The notes: a model not told the origin generated them from the letters alone. Shown: positions 23,930-35,956, counted from the first letter of the stretch. The stretch: 64,000 nt of DNA from Loripinus fragilis (GCA_964019695.1 OZ026516.1:84089188-84153187); one strand, 5' to 3'. Program-made: numbers and translations.

Positions 23930-24115
23930 CCTTAGAAACGCTATATCCCACAGGTCCGCCTATTTAGCGTTACTGTTTTAAATCTCTTTATGGACTGCCT
24001 GCGAATTGTGCTCAGGTGTAGCATATTACTGGTCCGAACAGAGGTCCTTTCAATCTTTTGTCTAAGGTGCTAACAACTGCAGCTCTAACCACTGCGCCGG
24101 TGCCGCCACTAGAAA
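23930..24115 (-). repeat. Possible tRNA-derived SINE, minus strand
   Basis: The minus strand reads GGCGGCACCGGCGCAGTGGT followed by TAGAGC, a box A-like match, and later TGTTCGGACC, a weak box B. The tail shared by the other SINEs is not visible, so this may be a different family or chance. Confidence 0.35.
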
Positions 24116-24539
24116 AATCTTGAGTGAAGTGTATCTTTGTCACCGAACATATATTTTCGCAAAACTAATAACTGACGGAGAGATTTTTTATAAGCCAAAT
24201 GTCTAGATCTTAACTAGAGATCATCTGTTAAGGATATATACCAAAAAAAATCAAAGTAGTAGAGCCCCGGGAGTATAGCTAACTGATAAATGGCGGATAG
24301 AAGTCATGATCACCTGTGGAACTCGTTTGGGTAGATCTATCTTCACTTGCAATCAACTTGGAGATTTGTTTTTTGATAAAAAAGACGGAGACGTACTATC
24401 AAAAACTAATATTTCACAACTTTTGATATGATTGCAAAATGAGGACACTATAGGCTTACACAGGTTATTAACCCATTTAAATATTACCTTTCGTAGCCTA
24501 CATGTTACGAGAGGAACTGGTTACGATACAAGTGCATGG

Positions 24540-24680
24540 GAATTTTGGAGAAAACGCCATATCCAGTAAGCAAATAAAAACGGGCCACTATCTGTGCATC
24601 AACGAAACTCCATCGGAATGGCGTTTCGCTGGTGGGCCGATAGTGGCCCAAGAATGTATGCTATCTGGGTAAGCATACAT
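24540..24680. repeat. Palindromic MITE with GGCGTTTCGCTGG core
   Basis: CGGGCCACTATCTGTGCATC is inverted against GGGCCGATAGTGGCCC around AATGGCGTTTCGCTGG. Related hairpins sit inside family A copies (4677, 38900) and at about 40333-40420, 60508-60590 and 62650-62760. It lies about 100 bp upstream of the sulfotransferase start codon. Confidence 0.55.
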
Positions 24681-24771
24681 ACTGCTTACATAACTACAAC
24701 ATTGTTTAGTATTAACATGCAAATGTGTTCTTTTGGACACTATTTTAGGACATAACCATCTTTGGTTTATA

Positions 24772-24976
24772 ATGAGCAGACATACTACTATGAATATAAA
24801 AGAAATTACAGACAGAAAAGGACGCGTATTTAAGTGGGACGAAAGTGCAGGACACGGCTGGTTTGTTGAGTTTTCGAGGAATTACCTCAAGGATAGTTGG
24901 AAACAAACGCTGGAAGAGGTGAAGGCTCTTGAGTTGAGAGACGATGACGTCATGATATGCACGTTTCCCAAGTCAG
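24772..24976 (+). CDS. Cytosolic sulfotransferase, coding exon 1
   Basis: SULT enzymes transfer sulfate from PAPS to small hydroxyl or amine substrates in the cytosol. This exon gives about 68 residues: MSRHTTMNIKEITDRKG..., GWFVEFSRNYLKDSWKQTL and DDDVMICTFPKSG. The last is the 5'-phosphosulfate-binding loop (consensus TYPKSGTxW), with the catalytic-type Lys at residue 67. ATG 24772 was chosen because a likely acceptor (ATTTTAG) lies just upstream at 24748; ATG 24790 is an alternative start. The donor is TCAG|GTAACA, leaving phase 1. The next exon resumes GT ACA CAC TGG, completing S-G-T-H-W. Substrate cannot be predicted. Confidence 0.9.
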
Positions 24977-24986
24977 GTAACATAAC

Positions 24987-25205
24987 TGAGCCGCGACATG
25001 AAATTTCCAACAATGTGGTATGTGTGACCAGCAAAGCCTTAGATCAGCCTGCGCATATGCGCAGTCTAATCAGAGCCTTTGCTAGTCGCTTGAATATTCT
25101 ATGTATGTAACATCATTTGGAGTTTCTAAGCTTAAAAGGATGCTGCACAGGCTCGTCGTTCACAATTGTCAAAATACCACACTGTTAGAAATCACATGTC
25201 AAATA
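24987..25205 (+). repeat. MITE family B, copy 1
   Basis: Starts TGAGCCGCGACATGAAATTTC and CAACAATGTGGTATGTG. It holds the inner hairpin GCGCATATGCGCAG and ends near ATCACATGTC. It begins 10 bp past the sulfotransferase exon 1 splice site. Other copies are at 27778, 37142, 39762 and 61483. Confidence 0.75.
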
Positions 25206-27028
25206 TCAGAGTATAATACATGTATATTCAATCCCTCCTGGCTGCTGTCCGTTCTTAGGCGGTGGTTTTGCTGATTGTTTCCATTTTGTGTTTGGTCTTT
25301 GTATTGTGTTGGATTCTCGTTTTGTGTTGTGGTTCTTTGCGTCCTTTCTAGTTTAGCAAACATTTTGCTGAGGAAAAATGAGCCGGTTGGTTCATTTTAA
25401 TTGTGTTGTTGCTGTCCCTGTTCTCTGTCTATTCCTCACAGTGCCATTATTGGCTTTCGGTCAGTGACTGTACGTGGCATTTCCTAGTCATGCTCCCTTA
25501 CTTTTTGTATAAGATGCAATAGGGTCGCCGCCTACCATTTCGAATATTAACATATACACGCATGTACAACAGAAGATTATTTTTTCATTATAAACTATCA
25601 AAATATACGTTGCAATATGCACTTCAAAGAACCACCTCAGATTCAGTAAGTTTCCGTATACCCACATAATAATATAAATCACTCAGATATACGCCCTATA
25701 ATTTAAATCTAATATATCCAAATTTAATTAGACTTAAGTAGGTACTCCGAGTGATGAGCGATCGAGTTTTTTTTCGCTGTTTCACCATAGTGCGTTAATT
25801 TGATTATATTTTCTGAATCTCTATGGTGATACATTGCAATAGTTAGGAATCCTCCATGCGAGTTTAACATTCGTTTGTGCTTCAACAACAGCAGACTCTA
25901 GGACGAAGATTTGGTACCAGTAAAATGCATTTAAGCCCCCCCCCCCCCAGTGGCCATGTTCTAAGGCGGTGGTTCTGTTGTTGTTGATTCGCTGTTGGTT
26001 GTTACTCTGTAATTGTTCTGTTTTGTTGTGCGTTACTGTGTGTCCATTCATCTCGATGGGGAAGAGAGGGCTGGTTGCTTTGCTTTGTTAACCTTTGTGT
26101 CTCATAATTGTTGTGTGGCTCTTCCTCACAATGCCACGTGTTTGTCTGCAGTTTTTGATTTTAGTATTTCCTGATCATAGCCACTTATAAGCCATTCCAA
26201 CACCAATGCCTCTTCCCCACGCCTTACATATATCACTATATAATTCAAACATTTTAGATCAAATCGTATTTGTTTTGATAGCGCCATTTTTCAAAGGCGC
26301 ATGGACATGTATCTGGCTCTACATAGCTCGCTTCAATTCTTGACACATTCACGAACCTTCACGTACACTAGGATCATACGTATATTTGGTTGTCCTTATA
26401 CATGTATATCAAATTGAGGTTGTGGGTGGGGGGTTCTGACAAACAGAGAACAACATACTCTACCTTCAGCAGGATGGTGGAACGTACGGCATTTTCAAGA
26501 ATAAAAGGGAAATTATCAAACAGTCGTAGGATAAACTTGAAATCCAGCTCAGACGGTCACATAAAACCTGGCTACCCTCGAGCATTTCGGAGCAATCGTC
26601 CTCTATGTATAATCTCAGTGCTTTGATTATCTTTTCGATTTTGAATTTTGGTATGGGCCGGTACACAAGATTGCAGTACTTATATATAGCATCAGTGAGC
26701 AGCGAAGGCTCAGGCGAGTCCCAGACTCCCCAGAGCCTTCGCTGCTCATGTACACGTAGTATGGGTGCAGATGAAGATCAAGACCAAACTTAAGACATAT
26801 AACCCTCAGGATAAATCATCAAGCGCGTTTAAAGGAGCCTTTTGCTACCAAAATCTCGTTTGCTGGCCCACATAATGAAGTTAGTGGCGTGGATCTTCTC
26901 TTAGACCTAACATACATATTAATAGTCCGAGGGTCGCAAGAAGCTTCTGTCATATTAGGTTACCTCATATTCTTTAGATAAATATCGTTTGTTCTGGTGG
27001 TGTTGTTTCTTTTTTGTTTTTTTTTCAG
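25206..27028. other. Sulfotransferase intron 1
   Basis: Non-coding. 25233-25500 and 25771-26190 carry a retroelement 3'-region repeat (GGCTGCTGTCCGTTCT, GGTGGTTCTGTTGTTGTTG, TTTGGTACCAGTAAAATGC), also at 42725-43185, 61380-61470 and, inverted, 45700-45900. A stem-loop is at 26690-26750 (GTGAGCAGCGAAGGCTC / GAGCCTTCGCTGCTCA). The rest shows nothing. Confidence 0.55.
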
Positions 27029-27106
27029 GTACACACTGGATATGGGAAATCGTTTCTATGGTGACAAAACAGAGCACTGAATATGAAAAATAGAGTTGGA
27101 GAATGA
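27029..27106 (+). CDS. Cytosolic sulfotransferase, coding exon 2 (one base short)
   Basis: Acceptor TTTTTTTCAG at 27028, donor AATGA|GTAAGT. It begins GT ACA CAC TGG, completing the PAPS loop as FPKSG-THWIWEIVSMV, then TKQSTEYEK. TAG at 27091-27093 follows directly after a run of five A. Exon 1 leaves phase 1 and exon 3 needs two carried-in bases, so this exon should have length 1 modulo 3. It is 78 nt, one too few. Reading on in the frame required by exon 3 gives ELENE joining SSEFLATF, a natural SULT sequence. So either a base is missing from the A-run in the sequence, or the allele carries a real frameshift. Exon identity is well supported by motif, both splice sites and order. Confidence 0.8.
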
Positions 27107-27777
27107 GTAAGTACCCTAGTGGTCTAGGTGCCAAACTGAGATATATTTTGCGAGTTTGATGCACCCCTCCCCCCCTCAGGAAGAAAAACTTGTTTACTTT
27201 TTTTCAATCAGGGACATGTCTGGGGTCCTTTAGCCCCGTTCTCACTGTCCCGGTTTAAGGTGCCGGTTCATCCCGGTTTGAGGATCCGGGATGAACCGTG
27301 ATGAACCGTGTCACAACCGTGGCGGCACCGTGGACAACCTTGGAGATCCGGGATGAACCGTGTTGAGCAGTGTTGAACCGGCTTATGTCCCCGGTTGTTT
27401 TAAAATGTTTAAAACAACCGGGACTCACCGGGAGTAACCGGGAAGGCTGTCAAATACCGTGATAAACCGGGAAGACGCCGGGAGTAACCGTGTCTCCACC
27501 GGGACGGCGTCTGGGCGATATCGGCGCAATCCGGGAACAACCGTATCTCCACCGTGACAAACCGTGCGGTTCAACTGCCTATTTATATGTAATAAAATGC
27601 AAAATAATACAGAAAAGTCACTCCTGCTGCCCCTAAAATGAAAGTGGATTCACTTAAATGATAAGGATGGGAAAGTCCATTCGTCACAAGTTGGTTAAAT
27701 TTTCAGCAGTATAAATGTGCTCATTTACAAAGCTTATGAATAAATGCACTTATAGTTACTGAAGAGTCAAGCATATA

Positions 27778-27991
27778 TGAGCCACGACATGAGATTTCCA
27801 ACAATGTGGTAGTTGCCATTAGCAAAGTCTCAGATCAGCCTGCACCTAGGCGCAGTCTGATCAGCGCCTTTGATCTATGACTGTTAAGCTACTGACCGAA
27901 CAACTTTAAAGCTTAATTGGGGACTGCACAGGCTTGTCTGAGTCTACACTTCTCAAAATATCACACTGTTTGAAATCACATGCCCCGCTCA
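27778..27991 (+). repeat. MITE family B, copy 2, nested
   Basis: TGAGCCACGACATGAGATTTC and CAACAATGTGGTAGTTGCC, through GCACCTAGGCGCAGTCTGATC, to GAAATCACATGCCCCGCTCA. It sits inside the 1.6-kb TIR element. Confidence 0.75.
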
Positions 27992-28027
27992 AAGTGTTTA
28001 TATATTTTTACGAAAAAGCAAGACAAT

Positions 28028-28282
28028 CTGGGCCTAGAATTACAATGTATCCTTAAAGTTAAGGAGCACTTAAGTTAAGTATTGAATTTCTAGGATGCGA
28101 AAAATAACGTTTCCAAACTGATTAAAACCAAAATAGTTTCATTTTTTTCTGTAGATCACAATGATATCTTTGACCATCGGTCTTGGAAATTTATTAAGCA
28201 TTTAATGTACATGTTTAAGTATCAGTACTTAAATTAAGTCTTCCTTAACTTTAAGGAGGCATTGAAATTTTGGGCCCAGATC
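28028..28282. repeat. TIR MITE, about 255 bp, nested
   Basis: The left CAATCTGGGCCTAGAATTAC, CCTTAAAGTTAAGGAGCA is inverted at the right as TCCTTAACTTTAAGGAGGC, TTTTGGGCCCAGATC. It is also inside the 1.6-kb element. Confidence 0.65.
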
Positions 28283-31200
28283 AACAACATTTAAACCTCG
28301 TCGTAAGAAAACAGGTCTGCTTCTGCGTATTTGTCTTGCAAATGAGCTGTGAGGTTACTAGGCATTTGCTTTCGCGACACAGATCATGATTCCTCTAGTA
28401 ACTCGTATATGGCTGTGCAGCCCAATGTGTGTCATAACTGTTATGCGATAGAGACAGAAGAAAACTAATGTTACTCCACGTTTTTATCCTGGTTTTATGG
28501 TGTAGAGTAGCACCGGGGCGCAACCGTGGCCCTACCGGCATGTAACCGTGGCGCAACCGGCAGTTACCGGGACATCACCGTAAACAACCTGGGTAACACC
28601 GGGGTATACCGGTACGAACCGTGGCTCCACCGTGCTGCACCGTAAGTGCTCCGTGGTGAACCGGGGATCAACCGGCGTCTTGCTTTCTCGAGAACCGGGG
28701 CTATACCGGGGTAACGTCGGCACAGTGAGAACGCAATTTATTTTTTATGAAATGTGTCCCGGTGCATCACGGTATACCGGCTGTCCTGCATAGGGATGAA
28801 CCGTGGCTACATCGGCACAGTGAGAATGGGGCTTTAGAAACCCATGTTTTACTAAGTTCTGTGGTCAATTTTCTGTAAATGGCCTGTAATCAAACGTTAC
28901 CCTATTGACATTGGAAATAGCAGTACACAAAATACAAGACCAATATGATATTTTACAAAAGTATCAATGAAAGTTGGGCTTTTAATGTTTGATCTGTTCA
29001 AAACATCAATTGCAGACATCTGTGAGATGTATTACCGCTCACCAGCGTTACGTATGCTACATTTTATACAAAATTGCAGATAATGACTCTATAGACTGTA
29101 TAATAGACGCATGGCTGAGAATAGGTTTGCTCCCCCCCCCCACTAGGGAATTTTGCAGACATATCCTATCTTGTAGAGAATTGAAAGCCGAGTCTTTTAA
29201 GAGATGTTTGCACTCTGTGCTCCGGGGCGTTAGTCTGTAAGAGCCTGTAACATACGTTACTTAATCAAACTAAGAAAAAGTAAATTGAAAGTTTGGGCTA
29301 CAAATTAAAGACATTAAAACATTTATTTTTAAAAATCATGCATATAGTCCGCATACTGGATGTCTTAACTACGTATGACAGCCATTTGAACAGAATTGCG
29401 GCTTCCTAAGGTGTCATATGTGTTACATAAATCCGATAACCCATTAAAATTTGCAAGAGTGGCTAACATCATTTACATTCACAATCTCCCTGTGTGTTTT
29501 GCAAAATGTTTTTAACAATGTCTGACTAGCTTATGCTATTGGCTAACAGAAAAACTAAAGTTTGTTTCCCTAGCTTAACTATTTTTTCTGGAATAAGCAA
29601 TTAAACAACCCTACCCCTACCCAGTTTTAAGGTGAAATGTTTGGTATTAAAACTAAAGTAAAAATAGTTAAAAAAATATTTGCAGTTGATGAATGTGTTT
29701 CATTGTTTGGGATTTATTTGCTTATGTGAAAAGACTCATAAGTCTGCAAGTTTGTTGCAAAATTTTTAATATCAGAGGCTGTAACATATGTTACCTGATG
29801 GTATAAATGGGCAAGCTAATTGTCTTTACGTAAGATATGCCTAAAAATGGTTTAATCTTCTCGAGGGAATTTTGCAGACATATTCCTTCTTATAGTATGA
29901 CTCAAGCTGCATCGAATAAGGGATGTTTGCACTCTCTATGTTGGGGCGTTAGTCTGAAACAGGGTGTTACATGCGTTACTATATTAAATAAAGGAAATGG
30001 AGATTGAAAGTTTGAGCTAAAATTGTGAAAAAACTCGCAACTGTTGGATATCTTACATTGTTTAGGGATTTTAAACTGGCTCGTATGATAAAGACTTATA
30101 GATCTGCTAGTTGTCATCAAGTTTTAAAGATCAGAGAGCGTTACATATGTTAGCGTGATAAGTAAAATCATCAAATAGTATTTTGACATCAAGCTGAGTA
30201 AGGACCTGCTCCATCCTAATCCCCTTTAGAATTCCGCAGACATATGACATCTTATGTAACCATTCAAGGTGCATTTAATAAGAAATGTTTGCACTCTGTA
30301 AGTCGGGGCGTTAGCCTGTAACAGCTTGTTACATATGTTACTATATCTATTTTAGAATAAGAAAGTTGAATGTTTGAGCTACCAAAAGAAGACATTAAAA
30401 TTATCTAATAAATTGACATTCTTATATTCTTTATACTGGATGCCTTTACTACATGTGGAAGCTGTTTAACATTAATACGGCTAACTGTGGTGTTATGTGC
30501 GTTATATGAACCTAATTATAATATAAAAGCTATAATTGTAGCTATCACCATTTAGTTAAACAACTACCATGACTTGGTTTCAAACTGTTTTATTAGATTT
30601 TACAAACATATACTCAATTGATGAATAGGAGAAACCAAGTTTGCTGTTCTATCTTAAATATATTGTCTTATAGGAGCTAATACACAGCCCTACTCCCAGT
30701 TTTACAGAGAAGCGAATTTTGTTATTACCGTTTAAGTAAAACACATGAAAGCGATTACAGCGTGTGGATATTTTTCATTTTCTTAGTCTGTCTTGCTCAT
30801 ATATCTGCAAGATGTCATTAAGTTTAAGATCAGGACACTTAATGTGTACTTATAAGTCTTTGGTGCCAAAACACTAGAAATTATAATCATTTCTGATTAT
30901 CAAGCCCATGGACTGTTGTTACAGATGTTATCAATGACCTTTCGGACATATTTCCTTATACTGTGCATATAATGCTAAATATAGAGCCACAAATAGAAAA
31001 GATAGTTTTACATTTTTACAAGAAAATACAATACATGAAATGGTCCAAACTATTTCTCATCGATTTAACACTCATGTTAAACGTTTGTCGCTGACTGCTT
31101 CTTTGGTAATCATTATTATCACACGACTCCTTGCAACTAGTAGAATCATCACACAATATTTCAATCATTTACTGTTATTCAATTTTACCACCAGTCCACT

Positions 31201-31998
31201 CAAAATTGATGAGCCATTATCAACTTTCCCATTTTTCCATTCATGGCTTGGAACATTCAGAAACTGTTATGAATTCCTAATAGTTGGCTCTTTGAGTATG
31301 TGTTTCAAGTGATACTCTGCAAGTAGGAGAAAGACTAAAGCTTTACAAGGAGGAAAACTATGCCATTAAGAGCAATGACTACCTGAACTGATGTAACTTG
31401 ATATTTCTGTGATAAAGAATCATATCTTAGCTGGTTAACTTTTATAAATGTAGCCTTTCCATACATGCAACCGACATATTTTCATCTAATAATGTCTCTG
31501 CACTTATTATTTTTCCCCAAGCATTCAAAAACTTATTTGAAGTCTTAGTACTTCTGAAGTGCTGAGAGCGAGGTAACTCTTTCCCTTCAGATAAACGAAC
31601 TAGATGTATCACAGCAGGTAAAGCAATGAAATGCAGGATAAACAGAGGGCAAATTAGACCCTTTCAATTCAATGATTCACCAAGTTTCTAAGATAAGAGC
31701 GCTTATTAAAGGATGTAACATATATAACTCGTCATAATAAATGAGCAAGGGCATTTTCGTGACATCCTTTTTTATTACACAGTCAGAGGCAAGTGTTTTC
31801 AATTTCAGTGTTTTCAATGGATCATGAAATGAGGCACCTTATCAACTTGTTTTCTCTGTTTAAATCTTGCAAAGAGCATAATATAGAACTACTGGTTATC
31901 CCATTCTACCTATAGTCCACTTTCCTTCTTTTAAATGCAACAGCTAATGATATGGCTGCAAAAACTGAGAAGTCATAGGTTTTACATTATTTTAAGAC

Positions 31999-32172
31999 AT
32001 GCTTCAATGTACTGACATCAAAACACAAACAACTGCAAACATAATTGATGACAATGTCCAGCTTCATATTCTTTCTCTTATACCAGATAACTTTCAAGGT
32101 GTAACAGAAATTGTTTCAGATGGTCTGCCAAACCCACCAAGAGTCAACATTGTAACTAAAGAAAACTTATAA
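31999..32172 (+). pseudogene. Relict open frame in the core of the foldback element
   Basis: A 57-codon frame (MLQCTDIKTQTTANIID..., ILSLIPDNFQGVTEIVSDGL, then PNPPRVNIVTKENL, stop). Further coding-looking pieces follow in other frames (e.g. STDAEAAAVKLLLPLHRKRF near 32378-32440). Composition suggests a decayed protein gene, possibly the element's own, but I do not recognise the family. Confidence 0.3.
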
Positions 32173-35100
32173 AGTTCTTTGGGTGCAGCAAAATACTATT
32201 GATTTAAGACCTGAGGACTTAAGCACCAAAATACTGGATAGGTTCCATGGCTAATGAAGCAAAAAAAAGCAGCCTATCAAATTTCTGTTTGACCAATGTC
32301 AGAAATCTTAAAGTATTTTTAGAGGTACACGGTTGAGACATAGATTTTGCAAAATCAGAGCAAAGTTATCATTTGACTAGCACGGATGCAGAGGCAGCTG
32401 CAGTTAAATTGCTCTTGCCACTTCACAGGAAGAGATTTATACCAGAGTCATACTCCATTGTATGCATATATGTGAAATGGCATTAAACCCACATTTAATC
32501 AGGTGTTTGATCCCATGACACTGACATGCTGCTTTTGCTTTTGAAGAATGCTAAGGATTCAAGTTTGGCTGAATCAAGTTGTTTGACGCTGGCACTGGCC
32601 ACACATAGAAAGAAAATTATGTCTTTTGATAGCAAAAGTGGAGGATCACACGAAATGCTTATAAGTGATGTTTGTCACAATTACCAATTTTAAAAGGTAA
32701 TCTTAATTAATGTAACACATATAACACCATATGAGCTGTATATTTGTTAAAAAATCTTTTCTTATGTATCAAAGGTATTCAGCATGCAAACTACATGAAT
32801 AATTCAAATAAATAGATAATTTTATGTCTTCTTTCTGTTTCTCAGACTTTCAATTCATTTATTCTTAAATTGATATGGTAACATACGTATCATACCATTA
32901 CAGGCTAACCCCTAGTTAATAGAGTGCAAACATCTCTTATTTGATGCAGCTTGAATTGTTCTTTAAGGTAGGATATGTTCGCACAATTCTCAAAGGGGTG
33001 TAGAGGAACAGGATTGTACTCAGTTGCAGTCCAAATACTATGCCATGATTCTACTGGTTGTGATGAAATGGGTGATTATTCTACCATAGAAGCAGACACA
33101 ATGATAAGCATTGTGAGGGTGACTTGAATAAAGATTGTTTTTGAATAATTTTATTTAATAGGAATATTTATTAATTGTGTCATTTAAATGAGAACTATTA
33201 TTTTCTATCTATATGTCTATATATTCTAATATTATAGGCATTAGGAAATATGTGATTAAATAGGTTATATATAACATAGGTAACACAATTCCATGGCCTT
33301 GTTATCAGCAATGACTGTAATTACTAAAACTAAGGCACCAGAAGCTAGAGATTAATAGGAAAACGTGTGAAAAATGGTATTTTTCTGAAATATCATCTCT
33401 TACTTCCAAGAAAATTTCCTTGCTCATTCATTATGCCATGTAACATACGTTACATACTTTAATAAGTGCTCATGCCCCTGATGTCAAACTTGCAAATGTA
33501 TGATTCTTTATTGCATTAGCAAGACAGTGCCAAAAATGTAAGATATCCACGAGCGTCAAATATTTTCATAAATTTTTCTTCAATAATAGATACCAAAATT
33601 ATATACTTAAGATTGGGGTAGGGTTGTTTAATAGCTCATATAAAACAATGTATTTGAGATAGAAAAGCAAACTTTGCTTTTTCTACTAGTCAAATGAGTA
33701 TTTTAGTAAACTAAGACTAAAAACACTTGTAAAAATGCACATATCATCTGTAAAATGAAATGATGTTTGTCACGATTTCAACTTTCAAAGGGAAATTTAA
33801 TCTATGTTACGCATATAACACCATTGAAGGCTGTAATTTTATTTAAAATGCTGCTTTTGTAGCTTAGGCATCCAGCTTGCAAAGTACATAAGAAATTTGA
33901 ATAATTAGATGGTTTAATGTCTTCTTTCTGTAGCTCAAACTTTCATTTTGATTTTTTCCTTAGTTTGTTACAGTAACATATGTAACAGGCTGTCAGAGAC
34001 TAACGCCCCGGAGCACAAAGTGCAAACATCTCTTAAAAGATGCGGCTTGAATTTTTCTTCAAGCTAGGATACGTCTGCAAAATTCCCTAGGGGGGGGGGG
34101 GGAGCAGGACCTTTTTTAGCTCGAAGTCTATAAGTATAAACAATATTCCCTAACCACAGGAAGAAAAACTTGGTTACTATTTTCAGTCTGGAACATGTCT
34201 CGGGGCCTTAGAATCCCATGTTTTGATACGTTTTCTATGGTCAATTTTCTGTAAATGACCTGTAATCAATGTGACCCAAACATTGAAAATAGCAGTACAC
34301 AAAATACAAGACCAATGTAATAGTTTCCAATAGTATTAATGGAATTATTTGTGTTTTCATGTTTGAGCTAGACATGAAGATCAATTGGAGACAGCTGTGA
34401 TATTTATTTCTGCTCGTTAGAGTTACTTATGTTACTTTCTTACGAAATTGCAGATGACTTTATAGATTGCATATTAGAATAAACCATGTTTCCCAACCTT
34501 AAATGTGTAGATGAGGATCCCTATTCTGACAATGAACTTCCATTTTAACATATTTCAATCTATTTATAACTTGTAACTGGCAATAGCTTGTAGTAAAATA
34601 TTTTTAATATGCTTATAAGCATGTCGCTTCTACTGGCACACATATTTTCTATTTCAATCATTTACATTGCATTGGAATGTACAATGTAAGAAAGAGGGCA
34701 AAGATCAGGAATCGATACAATCAAGCTCAACATCTGACCCAATGTCTTCTTTCATCTCTGTCACAATGAAATTAAATAACAACTATGCATACACGTTTAA
34801 CTACCATGGATATTTAATTTCTTTCAATGTATAAATAAGGTAACGTAGGTGACAAAAATGATGCTTTGCATAAATGGATAAGGATACTAAAATTTGTGGA
34901 GAGTTGACTCAAATTAGACCTTAGCCTGGTGACACGCCAGGCTCAGAAAAATTTGAGTCTACACACCACATATTTTGTAAAACTTCAATAATAGACAAAT
35001 TATTTAAAGTAAACACTAATCTAAGATTGGGTTGGTTCTGTCCCTTTGATATGGTAATTCGCAGATTTTTTTATCAATGGTTCATAGCAATATGCATGAT

Positions 35101-35956
35101 ATTTACTTTATGATCCAAAACATTGGTCTGAATATACCATACATCAATAAATTGAATTAAATAGAAAAGCAATATTTCCTGCATCTGGTGACAAGGCAGG
35201 GGAATAGTGCTGGGTGTAAATCTATAAAGTCATTATCTACAATTTCGTACAAAAAGGTAACATAAGTAACTCTGACAAGCAGAAATACATCAAACAGATC
35301 CCTGCAATTGATGTTAATGAACAGATCAAAAATAAAAAGCTTAAATAATTTCAATTATACTATTGATAATATCATATTAGTCTTGTATTTTGTGTACTGC
35401 TAATATCATTGTTAGTAGGGTAACATTGATTACAGGCCATTTACAGAAAATTGATCACAGAAAACGTAGTAAAACATGGGTTTTAAGGCCACAAGACATG
35501 TCCCTGACTGAAAATAATAAACAAGTTTTTCTTCCTGCAGTTGGGGAACATGTTTCTTTCCTGGAGGTTCATTCTTATATGCAATCTATAGTCATTATCT
35601 GCAATTTCGTAAAATGTAACATACGTAATGCTGACGAGCTGCAATACACCTCATAGATGTCTGCAATTGATGTTTATGACTTGATCAAACATTTAATGCT
35701 CATTTAATATCATTGATACCATTATAAAATATACTATTAGTCTTGTATTTTGTGTACTGCTATTTTCAATGTTAGTGGGGTAATGTTGATTACAGGCAAT
35801 TTTCAGAAAATATCTCTGACTGAAAATAGTAACCAAGTTTTTCTTCCTGAGGGTGCAACAGAACTTAAAATTTGAGATTCGGCCCCTAGACCATAGTTTC
35901 AAAAGGCAAACAAAATGTTGCTCACCTTGCTCACTAGTGTTTTATGAATATGTCCT

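Larger units (their letters stand above)
22251..24539. other. Intergenic region upstream of the sulfotransferase
   Basis: No gene seen. Minor features are a TIR pair at 22727-22867, a short tandem (GATGTTTGTTGCCAGGTGAA, twice near 23200-23236), a low-complexity G-rich stretch at 23690-23740 and a SINE-like piece at 23930-24115. The sulfotransferase promoter and any 5' UTR exon should be here or just upstream, but none can be assigned. Confidence 0.45.
27233..28832. mobile_element. 1.6-kb TIR element with AACCGTG/AACCGGG arrays, nested
   Basis: Ends GCCCCGTTCTCACTGTCCCGG and, inverted on the right, GCCCCATTCTCACTGTGCCG. TTTA flanks both sides (27229-27232, 28833-28836), a probable 4-bp target duplication. 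It interrupts the outer element between GGGGTCC and AGAAACCCATG; the uninterrupted form is seen at about 34200-34216. Left (27250-27580) and right (28505-28815) zones are packed with AACCGTG, AACCGGG and ACCGGGG units in varied spacing. A 63-codon minus-strand frame at 28532 comes from this array and is not a gene. The interior holds two smaller MITEs and no transposase. Confidence 0.8.
27160..35857. mobile_element. 8.7-kb foldback element with GTAACATACGTTAC motifs
   Basis: The ends are inverse: TGCACCC...CTCAGGAAGAAAAACTTG at 27160 and CAAGTTTTTCTTCCTGAGGGTGCA ending at 35857. Inside, blocks are repeated in both directions. 'CCCATGTTTTACTA...ATTTTCTGTAAATGGCC' (28838) recurs direct at 34215 and inverted at 35395-35490 and 35735-35810. 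The block around GGGCGTTAGTCTGTAAC and GATGTTTGCACTCTGT recurs at 29200, 29925 and 30285 and inverted at 32905 and 33990. Palindrome-like GTAACATACGTTAC or close variants occur at least 15 times (e.g. 29248, 29779, 29963, 30323, 33438, 33969, 35256, 35615). Most of sulfotransferase intron 2 is this element. No intact transposase is seen. Confidence 0.75.

Noticed and set aside
28532..28723. 63-codon minus-strand frame
   Set aside because: Composed of the ACCGTG/ACCGGG array; the proline/arginine/threonine-rich translation is a by-product of the repeat.
28989..35700. CRISPR-like regularly repeated 14-mers
   Set aside because: Spacing is irregular (hundreds of bases), orientation alternates, and the context is a eukaryotic transposon.
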